The translations under genes and the position numbers were made by a program. Shown piece after piece: positions 38,319 through 47,020 of a DNA stretch of 64,000 nt. The stretch spans positions 196,916-260,915 of the forward strand of contig NZ_JH994110.1 of NCBI RefSeq assembly GCF_000316195.1. The letters run 5' to 3'. Below the pieces are notes generated by a model. It saw only the letters and a list, made by a program, of their open reading frames with translations. It made no database searches and was not told the origin of the DNA. Each line of letters opens with the position of its first letter. Position 1 is the first letter of the stretch. Origin of the DNA: Brachyspira hampsonii 30446 (GTDB taxonomy: Bacteria > Spirochaetota > Brachyspiria > Brachyspirales > Brachyspiraceae).

Positions 38319-40031
38319 ATGCAGGATATATGTATAATAACTGATATAGGAACAATATACGGGTTCGGACATATTACTCGTATGAAATTTATATCAAATA
38401 AATTAAAAGAATATTATAATTTCACATTTTCTTCTATTAACGATAACAGCGGTATATTTAAAGATAATACTATAAATACATGCAAATATAATGAGATAAA
38501 AAATTTAAATCCTTATCTGATAATAGTAGACAGCAGAGAAGTAGATTCAGCATATATAAAAGAATTAAAAAAAATAAGCAGTGTTATAATAGTAGACAGT
38601 GTAGGAAATGAGAGAGTATTGGCTGATATAGTTATAGAAATGCTTCCTAATATAGATAATTCCAAAGAGGTAAATATAAAGCCTTTTATAGCTACTATAT
38701 TAAACTCTAATGTAAAACCAAAATATGATGCTGATGCTCCTGTACTTCTATATTTAGGATTTAATAATGAATTAAAAAATAAAGCCATAGAAATAATAAG
38801 CAAAATAGAAAATAAAAACTTTATCTTAATAGATACAGAGAAAGAAAGCGAATACAGTAATATAAGCTATAAAAATTTCGGTACAGATATATTTCAAAAT
38901 CCATACAGTGCCGTTATAACCTATTTCGGATTAACTGCTTTTGAATGTATAGAATCATCAATTCCTGTAATTTTGCTTTCTCCTACAAAATATCATGATG
39001 ATTTGGCAAAAAGTCAGGAGGAATTATTCTTTAATTTAGGCTTCTTTCAAAATATAGATACAAATGCATCGGTAAATAAATTAAGAGAATTTTTATTTAA
39101 TGATGATATACAAAATAAGTTTAGAGAAAAAGGCAAATTAATTAATACAGAAAAATCTTTAGATCGTATAAAAACTATAATAGATAATATAAAAGATTTT
39201 AAAGATATAGAATGCCCTTTTTGTAAAAGCAGAAATATAGAAATGAAAAATAGAAATTTGGAATCTAATCTATATAAATGTAAAAAATGCAGTACTTTAT
39301 TTAGAAAATATTTTCTTCCTCCTTTTACAGATTATTCATCTAAATATTTTGTTGAGGATTATAAGAATCAATACGGTAAAACTTATGAGGAAGACAGTGC
39401 TAATTTAACTGCTTTGGCCAAAAGAAGATTAGAAAAAATAATAAAAATAAAGCCTAATGGAAAAATACTTGATATAGGAAGTGCAATGGGTTTTTTTCTT
39501 AAAGAGGCAAGAGAATACGGATATGAAACAGAAGGTATAGAAATAAGCGAATATGCATCAAATTACTGTATAAATACTCTTAATCTCAATGTGCATAATT
39601 GCTCTTTGCTTAATTTTGAATATAAAGAAAAAGAATATGATATAATAACTGCTTGGTATGTTGTAGAGCATATATACAATTTTGAAAGTATTTTAGAGCG
39701 TATAATTTACTCACTTAAAGATGATGGAATATTAGCCTTTGCAACCCCTAATGGCAATGGTTTAAGCGGAAGATTTAATAAAAACTATTTTTCTATAGTG
39801 CCTTCAGATCATGCATTTGAGGCTAATCCTAAGTCTCTTGATATACTTATGTCTAAATATTCATTGAAATGCATAAATTTAGAAAATCAAAGCGTTTATT
39901 ATAATAGATTCTGCGATATATTCGGTTTTAATCTTATTAGAAAGAATAATTTTCTATCAAGAATATATAATTCTTTGGCCAAAAATAAAAACTTAGGTGA
40001 TACATTTGAATGCATATATCAAAAATCATAA
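38319..40031 (+). CDS. PseG-like sugar enzyme fused to a zinc-ribbon methyltransferase
   Basis: Residues 1-285 resemble PseG/SpsG-type nucleotide-sugar hydrolases or GT28-like transferases: IYGFGHITRMKFISN, then YSAVITYFGLTAFECIESSI and PVILLSPTKYHDDLAKSQ. Residues 295-325 form a zinc ribbon (CPFCKS and CKKCSTLF). Residues 350-570 are a class I SAM methyltransferase (ILDIGSAMGFFLKEAREYGY; YDIITAWYVVEHIYN). In other bacteria, PseG acts in pseudaminic acid synthesis for flagellin or surface glycans, and ribbon methyltransferases of this type modify sugars. The fusion suggests one protein that both trims and methylates a sugar. The substrate is not known. Confidence 0.75.
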   Translation: MQDICIITDIGTIYGFGHITRMKFISNKLKEYYNFTFSSINDNSGIFKDNTINTCKYNEIKNLNPYLIIVDSREVDSAYIKELKKISSVIIVDSVGNERVLADIVIEMLPNIDNSKEVNIKPFIATILNSNVKPKYDADAPVLLYLGFNNELKNKAIEIISKIENKNFILIDTEKESEYSNISYKNFGTDIFQNPYSAVITYFGLTAFECIESSIPVILLSPTKYHDDLAKSQEELFFNLGFFQNIDTNASVNKLREFLFNDDIQNKFREKGKLINTEKSLDRIKTIIDNIKDFKDIECPFCKSRNIEMKNRNLESNLYKCKKCSTLFRKYFLPPFTDYSSKYFVEDYKNQYGKTYEEDSANLTALAKRRLEKIIKIKPNGKILDIGSAMGFFLKEAREYGYETEGIEISEYASNYCINTLNLNVHNCSLLNFEYKEKEYDIITAWYVVEHIYNFESILERIIYSLKDDGILAFATPNGNGLSGRFNKNYFSIVPSDHAFEANPKSLDILMSKYSLKCINLENQSVYYNRFCDIFGFNLIRKNNFLSRIYNSLAKNKNLGDTFECIYQKS

Positions 40032-40204
40032 AAATGTTGTATATGTAGTTTAAATACCATGTATTAAATGATTAATCCTATATATGAAAATAACTATCAT
40101 TTTTTTAATTTTACGAATATATTATTATCATTGTTATAAATGTATATTATGTTAATTATTTTAATATAATAGTATACAAATATGATATTTAAGGAAATAT
40201 AATT

Positions 40205-40816
40205 ATGAAAAAAATATTTTTACTTATGTCAGTAGTGATTATAGCAGCTGCATGTAAAAGTGCACCTGTTGCTACTGGTCCTGAAGACAATAGCGGATTC
40301 AAAACAACTGAAGCAAATAATCAAAATTCTAAAGGGCTTAATCTACCTGACGGAGCTACTGTTAGAGAAACTCCAAGAGGAAAAATATTGGTACTTCATG
40401 ATCCTAAATCTAAAACAGATGTTGGCAAGCCAGGTTCAACTTATGAGGTAAAATTCGGATTTGATAATACTATAGAAATAGGAACTTATAAAGAAGCTTA
40501 TAACTTAGTATATCAAATAATAAATAATAATCCGGATATCAGAATAATTTCTGAAGGGCATTCAAGTAAAGAAGGTCCTGCTCCTTATAACTATGCTCTA
40601 TCTCAAAGAAGATCTGATAAGAGCTTTAATTATATAATAAAATTAGGTGTAGAAAACAGCAGATTATTAAAAAATGCATTCGGAGAGGCTTTACCTGAAT
40701 ATCCTACTCTTAAAGAAAATAGAAGAAGTGAATTCATAATAATAATGACTGAAGATGATTTGAAAAAATATAACGATTTTGCCGAAACTGTCGACATTAA
40801 TAAAGAAACAAATTAA
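40205..40816 (+). CDS. OmpA-like lipoprotein, first of a tandem pair
   Basis: At 203 residues, it has the lipobox IIAAAC (Cys at about 17) followed by KSAPVATGPEDN. The C-terminal 100 residues have the OmpA/Pal fold pattern: INNNPDIRIISEGHSSKEG, then YNYALSQRRSDKSFNYIIKLG, ending with ENRRSEFIII. These domains hold the peptidoglycan diaminopimelate. The Asp that normally follows GHT is missing (GHSSKEG), although the later Arg is kept. AAGGA lies before the ATG. It shares a transcript with its paralogue 21 nt downstream. Confidence 0.82.
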   Translation: MKKIFLLMSVVIIAAACKSAPVATGPEDNSGFKTTEANNQNSKGLNLPDGATVRETPRGKILVLHDPKSKTDVGKPGSTYEVKFGFDNTIEIGTYKEAYNLVYQIINNNPDIRIISEGHSSKEGPAPYNYALSQRRSDKSFNYIIKLGVENSRLLKNAFGEALPEYPTLKENRRSEFIIIMTEDDLKKYNDFAETVDINKETN

Positions 40817-40836
40817 GTCGAGGTTTAAGTGAGATA

Positions 40837-41490
40837 ATGAAAAAACTTTTATTTATTTTTAGTTTATTGATCTTTGTCATAGCATGTAAAAGTACGCCTA
40901 CAAACACAACACCGGAAGATGTAGTTATAGCAGACAATCCTCCTGCAGTAGAAGAAGAAAAGCCAAACCCTGAAGAAGTGGTAGCTGATACAAGTATGGA
41001 ATCAGATACTCAAACATTGACATCTAGTTCTGAAGAGCTTTATCTTCCTGTAGATACTTCAATAAGAGATACTGAGAGAGGAAGAATTTTAGAAACTACT
41101 CCAAAAATAGTATTCAAATTTGTAGAAACTAATATGCCTGCAACAGTAGAAATGTCATTCAATCAGGTAATAGAGTTTTTAGAGAAGAATCCTAATGTGA
41201 ATATAGTTTTAGAGGCACATACAAGCAATAGAGGAAAGGCATATCCTTATAATTACAATCTTTCTGTTGTAAGAGCTAAAAATGGTAAGGCATACTTATT
41301 GGCTAAAGGTATTCCTTCAGAAAGAGTTATAGAAAGTCCTCTTGGTGAGGCTTTGCCTGAATATCCTACTCAAAATGAGCTTAGAAGGTATGAGTTTGTT
41401 ATAATAGCCAATGATGAAGATTTAGTAAAATATAATACTTATATTTCTAATTTGGATGTGAGAAAAGAAAGTACATATCAGGGAAACTGA
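40837..41490 (+). CDS. OmpA-like lipoprotein, second of a tandem pair
   Basis: At 217 residues, it has the lipobox VIAC and an acidic Pro/Glu linker (about 20-70) longer than in its neighbour. The C-terminal domain matches the first paralogue closely in layout: NIVLEAHTSNRGKAYPYNYN, LSVVRAKNGKAYLL and the shared GEALPEYPT motif before ELRRYEFVII. The Asp of the peptidoglycan-binding loop is again absent. It arose from tandem duplication, and the pair probably tethers the outer membrane. A strong terminator follows. Confidence 0.82.
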   Translation: MKKLLFIFSLLIFVIACKSTPTNTTPEDVVIADNPPAVEEEKPNPEEVVADTSMESDTQTLTSSSEELYLPVDTSIRDTERGRILETTPKIVFKFVETNMPATVEMSFNQVIEFLEKNPNVNIVLEAHTSNRGKAYPYNYNLSVVRAKNGKAYLLAKGIPSERVIESPLGEALPEYPTQNELRRYEFVIIANDEDLVKYNTYISNLDVRKESTYQGN

Positions 41491-41515
41491 TTAAATTATA
41501 ATAAATAGTAAAATT

Positions 41516-41553
41516 AACCTCCTTTATTATTCACATTTTAAAGGAGGTTTTTA
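41516..41553 (+). terminator. Terminator of the OmpA-like pair
   Basis: A 11-bp stem AACCTCCTTTA/TAAAGGAGGTT is followed by TTTTATT, 26 nt past the stop codon. Confidence 0.85.
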
Positions 41554-41581
41554 TTATAAACTTTAAGGAAATTTTTATTTT

Positions 41582-42733
41582 ATGAGAAATATTATTATTT
41601 GCATTTTATTATTCACTATTTTTATTAATTTTGAAGCTTTTTCAGAAAGTCCTACAAATGAAGCTCCTACAGCAGCACCTAGTATTTCAACTAATACTTC
41701 ATTAGGGCTTATAAATCCTGAATATGAAAAAGCTTTTAAATATGGAACTCCTACACAAAAAATATCAACTATAGCTAAAATAAAAAGAACTAAAAATGAA
41801 GCTGATATTGCAATGCTTGCTAATCATTATCCTGAAGAAAAGAATAATAGAGTTAAAAGCGAGATTATTAATTTCTTTAAGCAAAATAAAAATGATAATG
41901 CAAAAGCTGTAATAGAATATGCTATTAAAGATGAAAATGATAATGTAAGAAAAGATGCTTATTATTTATGCTCAATTTATCCGGATATTCAATATGAAGT
42001 ACCTATAATGTCTGAAATTTCTAATGCTTCTGGGCTTGTATTAGATAGTATGGTTAATGCTTTGGGGGCTATAAAATCAGAGATGGCTGCGGATTATTTA
42101 CTAGAAATATATACAAATAATACTGCTGCTTCAAGCACTAAGGTTGAGATATTAAGATATTTCAGCGAAACTAAGAATACTAAAGGTGAGAAGATTTGTC
42201 AGAATGCAGCTCAGAATGCCGGGGAGCCTGCTTTGGTTAGATATATGGGGGTTGTTGCATTGGGGGCTTATCCTAGTGCTGAAAATTATGAGATACTTCA
42301 GAAACTTCTTGCCGAAGATTTACCTGAAATTACTGCCAGAGTTATATATGTACTTCCTGAATATAGTGCTTATGGAGATGTAAAAAAAGATATAATAGAA
42401 GCTGCTAAAAATGACAGCGATTCTGTAAGAATTTATGCTATTAAGGCACTATCTAATTATAAATCTGAACCTGAAATAGAAGAACTTCTTATATACAGAC
42501 TTAAAAATGATAATTCAGAAGCTATCACTGTAGAAATAATTAATTTATATAAAGAATCTGCACCTACAGGAAATATGTATGATGCTATAAAAACATTAGC
42601 TGATTCATCTGCAAGCGAAAAAATAAAGAATCTGGCAAAATCTGTTATAGGTGAAGATAAAGATTCTTCAGCTGCTACTATAGAAGAATCACTGACAGGT
42701 ATAAAAAATGAATCTTCTGATAACCCTAATTAA
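41582..42733 (+). CDS. Exported HEAT-repeat protein
   Basis: At 383 residues, it has a Sec signal peptide (residues 1-20, ending EAFSE). The mature protein is a solenoid of alpha-helical HEAT-like repeats (AVIEYAIKDENDNVRKDAYY; MVNALGAIKSEMAADYLLEI; DIIEAAKNDSDSVRIYAIKA). Helices of about 35-residue period run to a Ser/Glu-rich tail. It is probably a periplasmic binding scaffold; no catalytic residues are seen. It starts 28 nt after the terminator of the OmpA-like pair and has its own terminator. Confidence 0.85.
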   Translation: MRNIIICILLFTIFINFEAFSESPTNEAPTAAPSISTNTSLGLINPEYEKAFKYGTPTQKISTIAKIKRTKNEADIAMLANHYPEEKNNRVKSEIINFFKQNKNDNAKAVIEYAIKDENDNVRKDAYYLCSIYPDIQYEVPIMSEISNASGLVLDSMVNALGAIKSEMAADYLLEIYTNNTAASSTKVEILRYFSETKNTKGEKICQNAAQNAGEPALVRYMGVVALGAYPSAENYEILQKLLAEDLPEITARVIYVLPEYSAYGDVKKDIIEAAKNDSDSVRIYAIKALSNYKSEPEIEELLIYRLKNDNSEAITVEIINLYKESAPTGNMYDAIKTLADSSASEKIKNLAKSVIGEDKDSSAATIEESLTGIKNESSDNPN

Positions 42734-42750
42734 AAAGTTATATATTTTTT

Positions 42751-42790
42751 AGGCTTGCTGTTATAATTAATATAATAGTAAGCCTTTTTT
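42751..42790 (+). terminator. Terminator of the HEAT-repeat gene
   Basis: AGGCTTGCTGTTATA pairs with TATAATAGTAAGCCT and is followed by TTTTT. Confidence 0.85.
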
Positions 42791-42845
42791 ATTTTTAAAT
42801 CTAATTATCCTACCCACCAGCCAAAAACTAAAATTAGTAATTTAT

Positions 42846-43046
42846 AAAAAACCCCAAGTATTATATTAATAACACTTGGGGAAAACTATGATTAGAATAT
42901 ATTAATTAAAAGTTGACATCATTTCCATAGTAAGCTGCTTCTAATACTTTTTTAATATTAACTTCATATGTTTATAATGCATTAAAATCTGTATAAAGTA
43001 CAAACTTTTGAATTATGCACTATAGTATAAGCAGCAAATTTATTGT
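42846..43046 (-). ncRNA. Candidate small RNA or very short gene
   Basis: On the minus strand, a strong promoter (43052-43079) is followed about 165-190 nt later by an intrinsic terminator (CCCCAAGTGTT ... AACTTGGGG type stem then TTTTTT, 42846-42881). No obvious coding sequence lies between. One 13-codon ATG frame and a 22-codon frame without an ATG (ending LEAAYYGNDVNF) are the best candidates. It could be a regulatory RNA, or the relic of a lost gene with its signals kept. Confidence 0.45.
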
Positions 43047-43051
43047 TCTAT

Positions 43052-43079
43052 ATTATAGTATTTATATAAAAATTGTCAA
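43052..43079 (-). promoter_or_regulatory. Sigma-70-type promoter of the candidate small RNA
   Basis: On the minus strand, TTGACA (43074-43079) and TATAAT (43052-43057) are separated by 16 bp. Both hexamers are perfect. Confidence 0.65.
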
Positions 43080-43157
43080 TTATATTATTATAAATTATTA
43101 CTTTTTTATAACTAATAAGTATAATAAAATGTTTATAGATTAAAAATTTAAAAAAGA

Positions 43158-43427
43158 CTTGGTCGGGTGCTAATAGGTGTAAATTAAATGACAAAATAAT
43201 ACAAAGCTAAAATTTAAAGTTAAGTAATAATTTCTAAAGGGCGGGATATGTAATTAGATTTTAAAGCCTATTTACATACTGCATTATTTACTTTTAGTTT
43301 TATAATAATTAAAAACTAATTATAAATTTTATAAAAATAACTCAACGCACGATGAACAAAGTTTTATTTATTGTTTCGATTATAATTCAAAATTAATATA
43401 TATTTTTTATATCATTCTGCGTGCGGT
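43158..43427 (+). repeat. Decayed B module plus A module
   Basis: The left half of B is recognisable (43158 onward, CTTGGTCGGGTGC, inner arm AAGGGCGGGATATG), but its right half has lost both C-rich arms. A follows at 43344-43427 (AACGCACGATGAACAAA ... TGCGTGCGGT). A ends 32 bp before the stop codon of the minus-strand TonB-like gene. Confidence 0.7.
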
Positions 43428-43459
43428 ATTTAAAATTAAAAAATAAAATATTTATATAA

Positions 43460-44386
43460 TTAATCCCTGCTGAAATTTTGATATATAAATTTGAAAGGAA
43501 TATAAATCTTTCCATTTTCAGCATAATCATTCCATAAACCTTGAGGCGGAGGCTTTAATTTTTTGGCATATTCAACAGCCTTTGAACATGAATTATCAAG
43601 ACTAGTCTGACCAAATATAGAAGTTTTCAAAAACTTTTCAAATTCTATATTTCCTTCTTCATCTATAGAAAGTAAAACTTCAACCTCATCAGTTCTTATA
43701 AGTCCCAAATAATGAGCCTGATTAGGTATAGTAAGATACCAAGAATCTCTTATAGATCCAACCAATGCATAGAAATACCAAAAATATTCCTGTGCCTTAG
43801 TACCAAGCTGCATACTTCCTGTTTCGCTTGAAAATACAACAGCTCTGTCAGCACCTTCTTCAAATGATGCAGGTATTTTAGTATCACCTTTAATTCCAGG
43901 ATTTTTAGGTTTATAAGTCTCTACATTATCTCTGGATATATCCTTTCCTAATTCTTTTTTTTCTCTATTTTGATTTTGATTATTATTAGGCTTAATATTT
44001 TCTGTAGGTCTTCTTTCTATTATAGGGCTATTTGCTCCGTCTCCCAAAAAAGAAAATACTGAAGTATCAGAAAATACTTTTGAAGGCTTAACATCTGTCT
44101 GACCTTTGGATCTTAATGTTTTGTCAGAGGCAAAAGGAGTATCTTCTTTACTCTCTTCCTCTTCTATTTCAGGGGTTTCCACCAAGAACATATAATCATC
44201 TTTTTTATATCTTTCCTCTGCTTCTTTTTTAGCCTTTTCATAAGCAAACACTTCCTGCATTATAGAAGTGTTTATAAAGCTGAATAAAAATATATGCAGT
44301 ATAAAAGATACTATAACAGAAAATAGTATATCTTTTCTTTTTATTAATTTTCTTTTTATATTAATAATTTTTTCTTTTATATTCAT
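43460..44386 (-). CDS. TonB-like energy transducer
   Basis: At 308 residues, a basic cytosolic start and one membrane helix (about 22-42, SVIVSFILHIFLFSFI) are followed by a charged linker and a C-terminal TonB-type domain. LTIPNQAHYLG, then VEVLLSIDEEGNIEFEKFLK, then DNSCSKAVEYAKKLKPPPQG and FKFIY have the order typical of TonB C-termini. TonB couples inner-membrane proton force to outer-membrane receptors. ExbB/ExbD are not in the window. The linker is acidic and Asn-rich rather than Pro-Lys-rich. The repeat array lies directly downstream. Confidence 0.82.
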   Translation of the reverse strand: MNIKEKIINIKRKLIKRKDILFSVIVSFILHIFLFSFINTSIMQEVFAYEKAKKEAEERYKKDDYMFLVETPEIEEEESKEDTPFASDKTLRSKGQTDVKPSKVFSDTSVFSFLGDGANSPIIERRPTENIKPNNNQNQNREKKELGKDISRDNVETYKPKNPGIKGDTKIPASFEEGADRAVVFSSETGSMQLGTKAQEYFWYFYALVGSIRDSWYLTIPNQAHYLGLIRTDEVEVLLSIDEEGNIEFEKFLKTSIFGQTSLDNSCSKAVEYAKKLKPPPQGLWNDYAENGKIYIPFKFIYQNFSRD

Positions 44387-44518
44387 ATCAACAATTTTAT
44401 ATTAATTAATATATTTTACAAGTTTTAAAACATATTAAAGCACTTAAAATAAAATATTGTTTTAAATTTATTTGATGCTAAATATCGTAATTAATAGTGA
44501 TTTACTTAAATACAAAAA

Positions 44519-44534
44519 TGTTTCACATGAAACA
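44519..44534. promoter_or_regulatory. parS-like centromere site 1
   Basis: TGTTTCACATGAAACA is the bacterial parS palindrome (consensus TGTTTCACGTGAAACA) with one central change. AAAA/TTTT flanks extend the palindrome. It is non-coding, upstream of the TonB-like gene. Confidence 0.75.
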
Positions 44535-44638
44535 TTTTATTTACTAAAAAATTAATTATTAATATGACGATATTAGCTTTCAGATATAATTTTATTAATT
44601 AAAGAAAATTATTAAGCCCGCCCGCCCACCCCAAACCA

Positions 44639-44720
44639 AACGCACGATTAAAAAATACATACATTAAAAATGAATATATAAAAACATGCCTAATATATTA
44701 TTTGTCTAATAACCGTGCGT
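44639..44720 (+). repeat. A module with remnant of a B arm, between the parS sites
   Basis: The arms are AACGCACG and CCGTGCGT around an AT-rich core of about 65 bp. A C-rich remnant (GCCCGCCCGCCCACCCC, 44616-44632) to its left is probably the last arm of a lost B. This is the only A module in the window that is not next to the stop codon of a minus-strand gene; it lies between divergent genes. Confidence 0.75.
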
Positions 44721-44725
44721 CAAAA

Positions 44726-44741
44726 TGTTTCATGTGAAACA
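44726..44741. promoter_or_regulatory. parS-like centromere site 2
   Basis: TGTTTCATGTGAAACA is the exact reverse complement of site 1, 207 bp away. It begins 5 bp after the A module and lies about 95 bp upstream of rsmI. Confidence 0.75.
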
Positions 44742-44835
44742 TTTTATTATAGTATTATTGTATTAATAAAAACTTTAATATATAATAGAGATAAATAAAT
44801 AATGGAGAATAACTATTAAAAATAATAATAAAAAA

Positions 44836-45660
44836 ATGATTAATAATGATGATATAAAAACTGATGAAGAGTTCGTAGAAGAAATAATAAATCATGGCAA
44901 TAATAAAAATATAGTGGAAAATGGTGTCATATATGTAGTTGCTACTCCTATAGGAAATATGGAAGATATAACTATAAGAGCTTTGAAAATACTTAGAAAT
45001 GTTGACTTTATATTGGCTGAAGATACAAGGGTAGCACTAAAACTCCTTAACTTCTATAATATAAAAAATAAATTATTTTCTTATCATAGCCATTCATCTG
45101 AATATAGAATCAATGAATATATAAATGAAATATTAAATGGAAACTCAGCTGCCATAGTTAGCGATGCAGGAACTCCATGTATAAGCGATCCGGGTGTAAG
45201 CATCATAAAATTAGCTATAGAAAAAAATATAAAAATAGTTCCTGTAGGAGGAATATCAGCATTTACTTCTTTATTATCAGTTTCAGGTATTTCAGGCAAT
45301 ACTTTATTCGTAGGATTTCTTTCTAATAAATCAGGAAAAAGAAGAAATCAATTAAAAGAATTATACAATAATCAAAAAACAATAATAGTAATATATGAAT
45401 CTGTTTATAGAGTTAAAGAATGCATAGAGGATATTGTTAACATATTCGGAGAAAAAACGGATATTGTTATCGGAAGAGAAATTACCAAACAATTTGAGCA
45501 AATAATCAGATCAGAAGCTAAAAATATCCTTGATTTTTTTATAGATGGTAGTATACTAACTAAAGGAGAATTTTGTATTATAATAGATAATAGAAAATCT
45601 AAAGTATGCAAGGCTAATGCCGAAAATAATCTATGTAAGGAGTCAGACTATGACAATTGA
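44836..45660 (+). CDS. rsmI: 16S rRNA (cytidine-1402-2'-O)-methyltransferase
   Basis: RsmI methylates the ribose of C1402 in 16S rRNA with SAM, in the cytosol. The 274-residue protein has the diagnostic YVVATPIGNMEDIT, LAEDTRVALKLL, SDAGTPCISDPG, PVGGISAFTSLLSVSG and FVGFL motifs. About 30 N-terminal residues before the core (KTDEEFVEEIINHGNN) are an unusual acidic extension; ATG 44836 lacks a clear binding site, so the true start could be further in. Its 3' end overlaps the FlgM-like gene by 11 nt, so the two are translationally linked. Confidence 0.93.
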   Translation: MINNDDIKTDEEFVEEIINHGNNKNIVENGVIYVVATPIGNMEDITIRALKILRNVDFILAEDTRVALKLLNFYNIKNKLFSYHSHSSEYRINEYINEILNGNSAAIVSDAGTPCISDPGVSIIKLAIEKNIKIVPVGGISAFTSLLSVSGISGNTLFVGFLSNKSGKRRNQLKELYNNQKTIIVIYESVYRVKECIEDIVNIFGEKTDIVIGREITKQFEQIIRSEAKNILDFFIDGSILTKGEFCIIIDNRKSKVCKANAENNLCKESDYDN

Positions 45661-45943
45661 TAAAATAGGCGGCACATCAAATATACAACAAAAATCTAAT
45701 ATTAAGTATAATGAAAAAGTTTCTAAAATGGGTTCAGATAGAATAGAAATTTCTAATGAATCAAGATTAGCTTTGCAAAATGAAAAATTAATTAACATCA
45801 TCAAAGAAGCTCCAGATGTAAGAGAAGAAAAAATCGCAGAAGCTAAAAAAAGATTGGAATTATATATGCAAGATGGTGCATTAAGAGAAGAGGTGTTAAA
45901 CTCTTTAGCTAATTCTATAATAGATTCTATGCCTATAGAATAA
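45650..45943 (+). CDS. flgM: FlgM-like anti-sigma-28 factor
   Basis: At 97 residues with the start chosen at ATG 45650, because AAGGAG lies 8 nt upstream and the longer frame has no binding site. N-terminal MTIDKIGG and GSDRIEISNES and the C-terminal helix pattern (APDVREEKIAEAKKRLELYM, then EEVLNSLANSIIDS) match FlgM proteins. FlgM binds sigma-28 (FliA) until the hook is complete and is then exported. It overlaps rsmI and is followed by a terminator. The name is based on pattern, so treat as probable. Confidence 0.75.
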   Translation: MTIDKIGGTSNIQQKSNIKYNEKVSKMGSDRIEISNESRLALQNEKLINIIKEAPDVREEKIAEAKKRLELYMQDGALREEVLNSLANSIIDSMPIE

Positions 45944-45984
45944 TAGAACTCTATTATCGTCTAGTTGTTTTTTTAATCTAATCT

Positions 45985-46018
45985 TAAAAATAGTAAGTAT
46001 TATCCTTACTATTTTTTT
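45985..46018. terminator. Terminator between flgM and the LuxR-type gene
   Basis: AAAATAGTAAG and CTTACTATTTT pair across a 6-nt loop and are flanked by T and A runs, so it could serve both convergent genes. Confidence 0.75.
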
Positions 46019-46063
46019 AAAATTAAGTTATCATAAACAAGTAATTATATACATAATTTAAGC

Positions 46064-47020
46064 CTATTTTTTAGAAAACTTATTTACTAATTCTACCCTA
46101 TTCTTTACTCCTGATTTCTCATATATATTAGCTACATGATTATTTACCGTATTAAGAGATATACTCAATATTAATGATACCTCTTTATTAGTTTTACCAT
46201 CGAGAAGATATGATAATATCTCTTTCTCTCTCTTAGTTAAATTTACATCTATTTTTTCTGTATTATTATAATTAACATCATCTTCTATAGCATTTTCACT
46301 ATTAATATTATTACTTGAGTTTGATATTTTATTATTGAGAATATTGATAAAATACCAAGATAAATAACCAAGCATAACTAAATTCCACCATATATAAAAT
46401 AATACCAATGTAATATCCATAGAACCTATATCAGCTGCTTCAATTCGGTAAATAATAAGCTGATATATAAGAACTGGATATATTATTATAGTTATAAGTC
46501 CAAGTATCTTTACTATTAATTTTACCGTCTTGTCTTTTATATTCTTATAGTTCACTGCACCTATTATAAATATTACGATTATAGAAATATAAAAAATAAT
46601 GCCGCTTATAATATAAATATCAAACTTTATCAATATTCCTAATATACTCAAAATAAAATGAATTATTGATATAGTTATATATATAATATTTTGTTTTAAA
46701 TTCCATTTTATATTTAAAAATCTATATAAAAATGCCGGTATAAAATAAAGCATAAGTGACATAGCTACAGAAAAACTAAAAAAGTATAATGTATTAAATA
46801 TATTATTAGACATGAAATAAGGAACTGTTAAAAAACTTAAAATTTTTACAGCCCTTATCATAAGAAGAAGAGAAAAAGTGAATAAAAATACTATATAATA
46901 TTTAAGCCATGCAACTCTTTCTATTATATAATAAATAATAGAAAAAAGTATTGAAGAAAAACCTATTATAAAAGAAAATAAATAGGCAATTAAGAGAATA
47001 TATCCTAATACATAATTCAT
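46064..47020 (-). CDS. Membrane-bound LuxR-type transcription regulator
   Basis: At 318 residues, about seven membrane helices fill residues 1-235, then a linker leads to a LuxR/GerE helix-turn-helix (residues 255-315): LTKREKEILSYLLDGKTNKE, then LSISLNTVNNHVANIYEKSG. Such one-component regulators pass a membrane or extracellular signal directly to DNA. The start overlaps the upstream gene by the 4-bp ATGA, so the pair is translationally coupled. The target genes are unknown. Confidence 0.85.
   Translation of the reverse strand: MNYVLGYILLIAYLFSFIIGFSSILFSIIYYIIERVAWLKYYIVFLFTFSLLLMIRAVKILSFLTVPYFMSNNIFNTLYFFSFSVAMSLMLYFIPAFLYRFLNIKWNLKQNIIYITISIIHFILSILGILIKFDIYIISGIIFYISIIVIFIIGAVNYKNIKDKTVKLIVKILGLITIIIYPVLIYQLIIYRIEAADIGSMDITLVLFYIWWNLVMLGYLSWYFINILNNKISNSSNNINSENAIEDDVNYNNTEKIDVNLTKREKEILSYLLDGKTNKEVSLILSISLNTVNNHVANIYEKSGVKNRVELVNKFSKK

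Noticed and set aside
45617-45649. Eleven extra codons at the start of the FlgM-like gene
   Set aside because: They lie inside rsmI without a binding site, whereas AAGGAG directly precedes ATG 45650, where the family start (MTIDKIGG) is expected.
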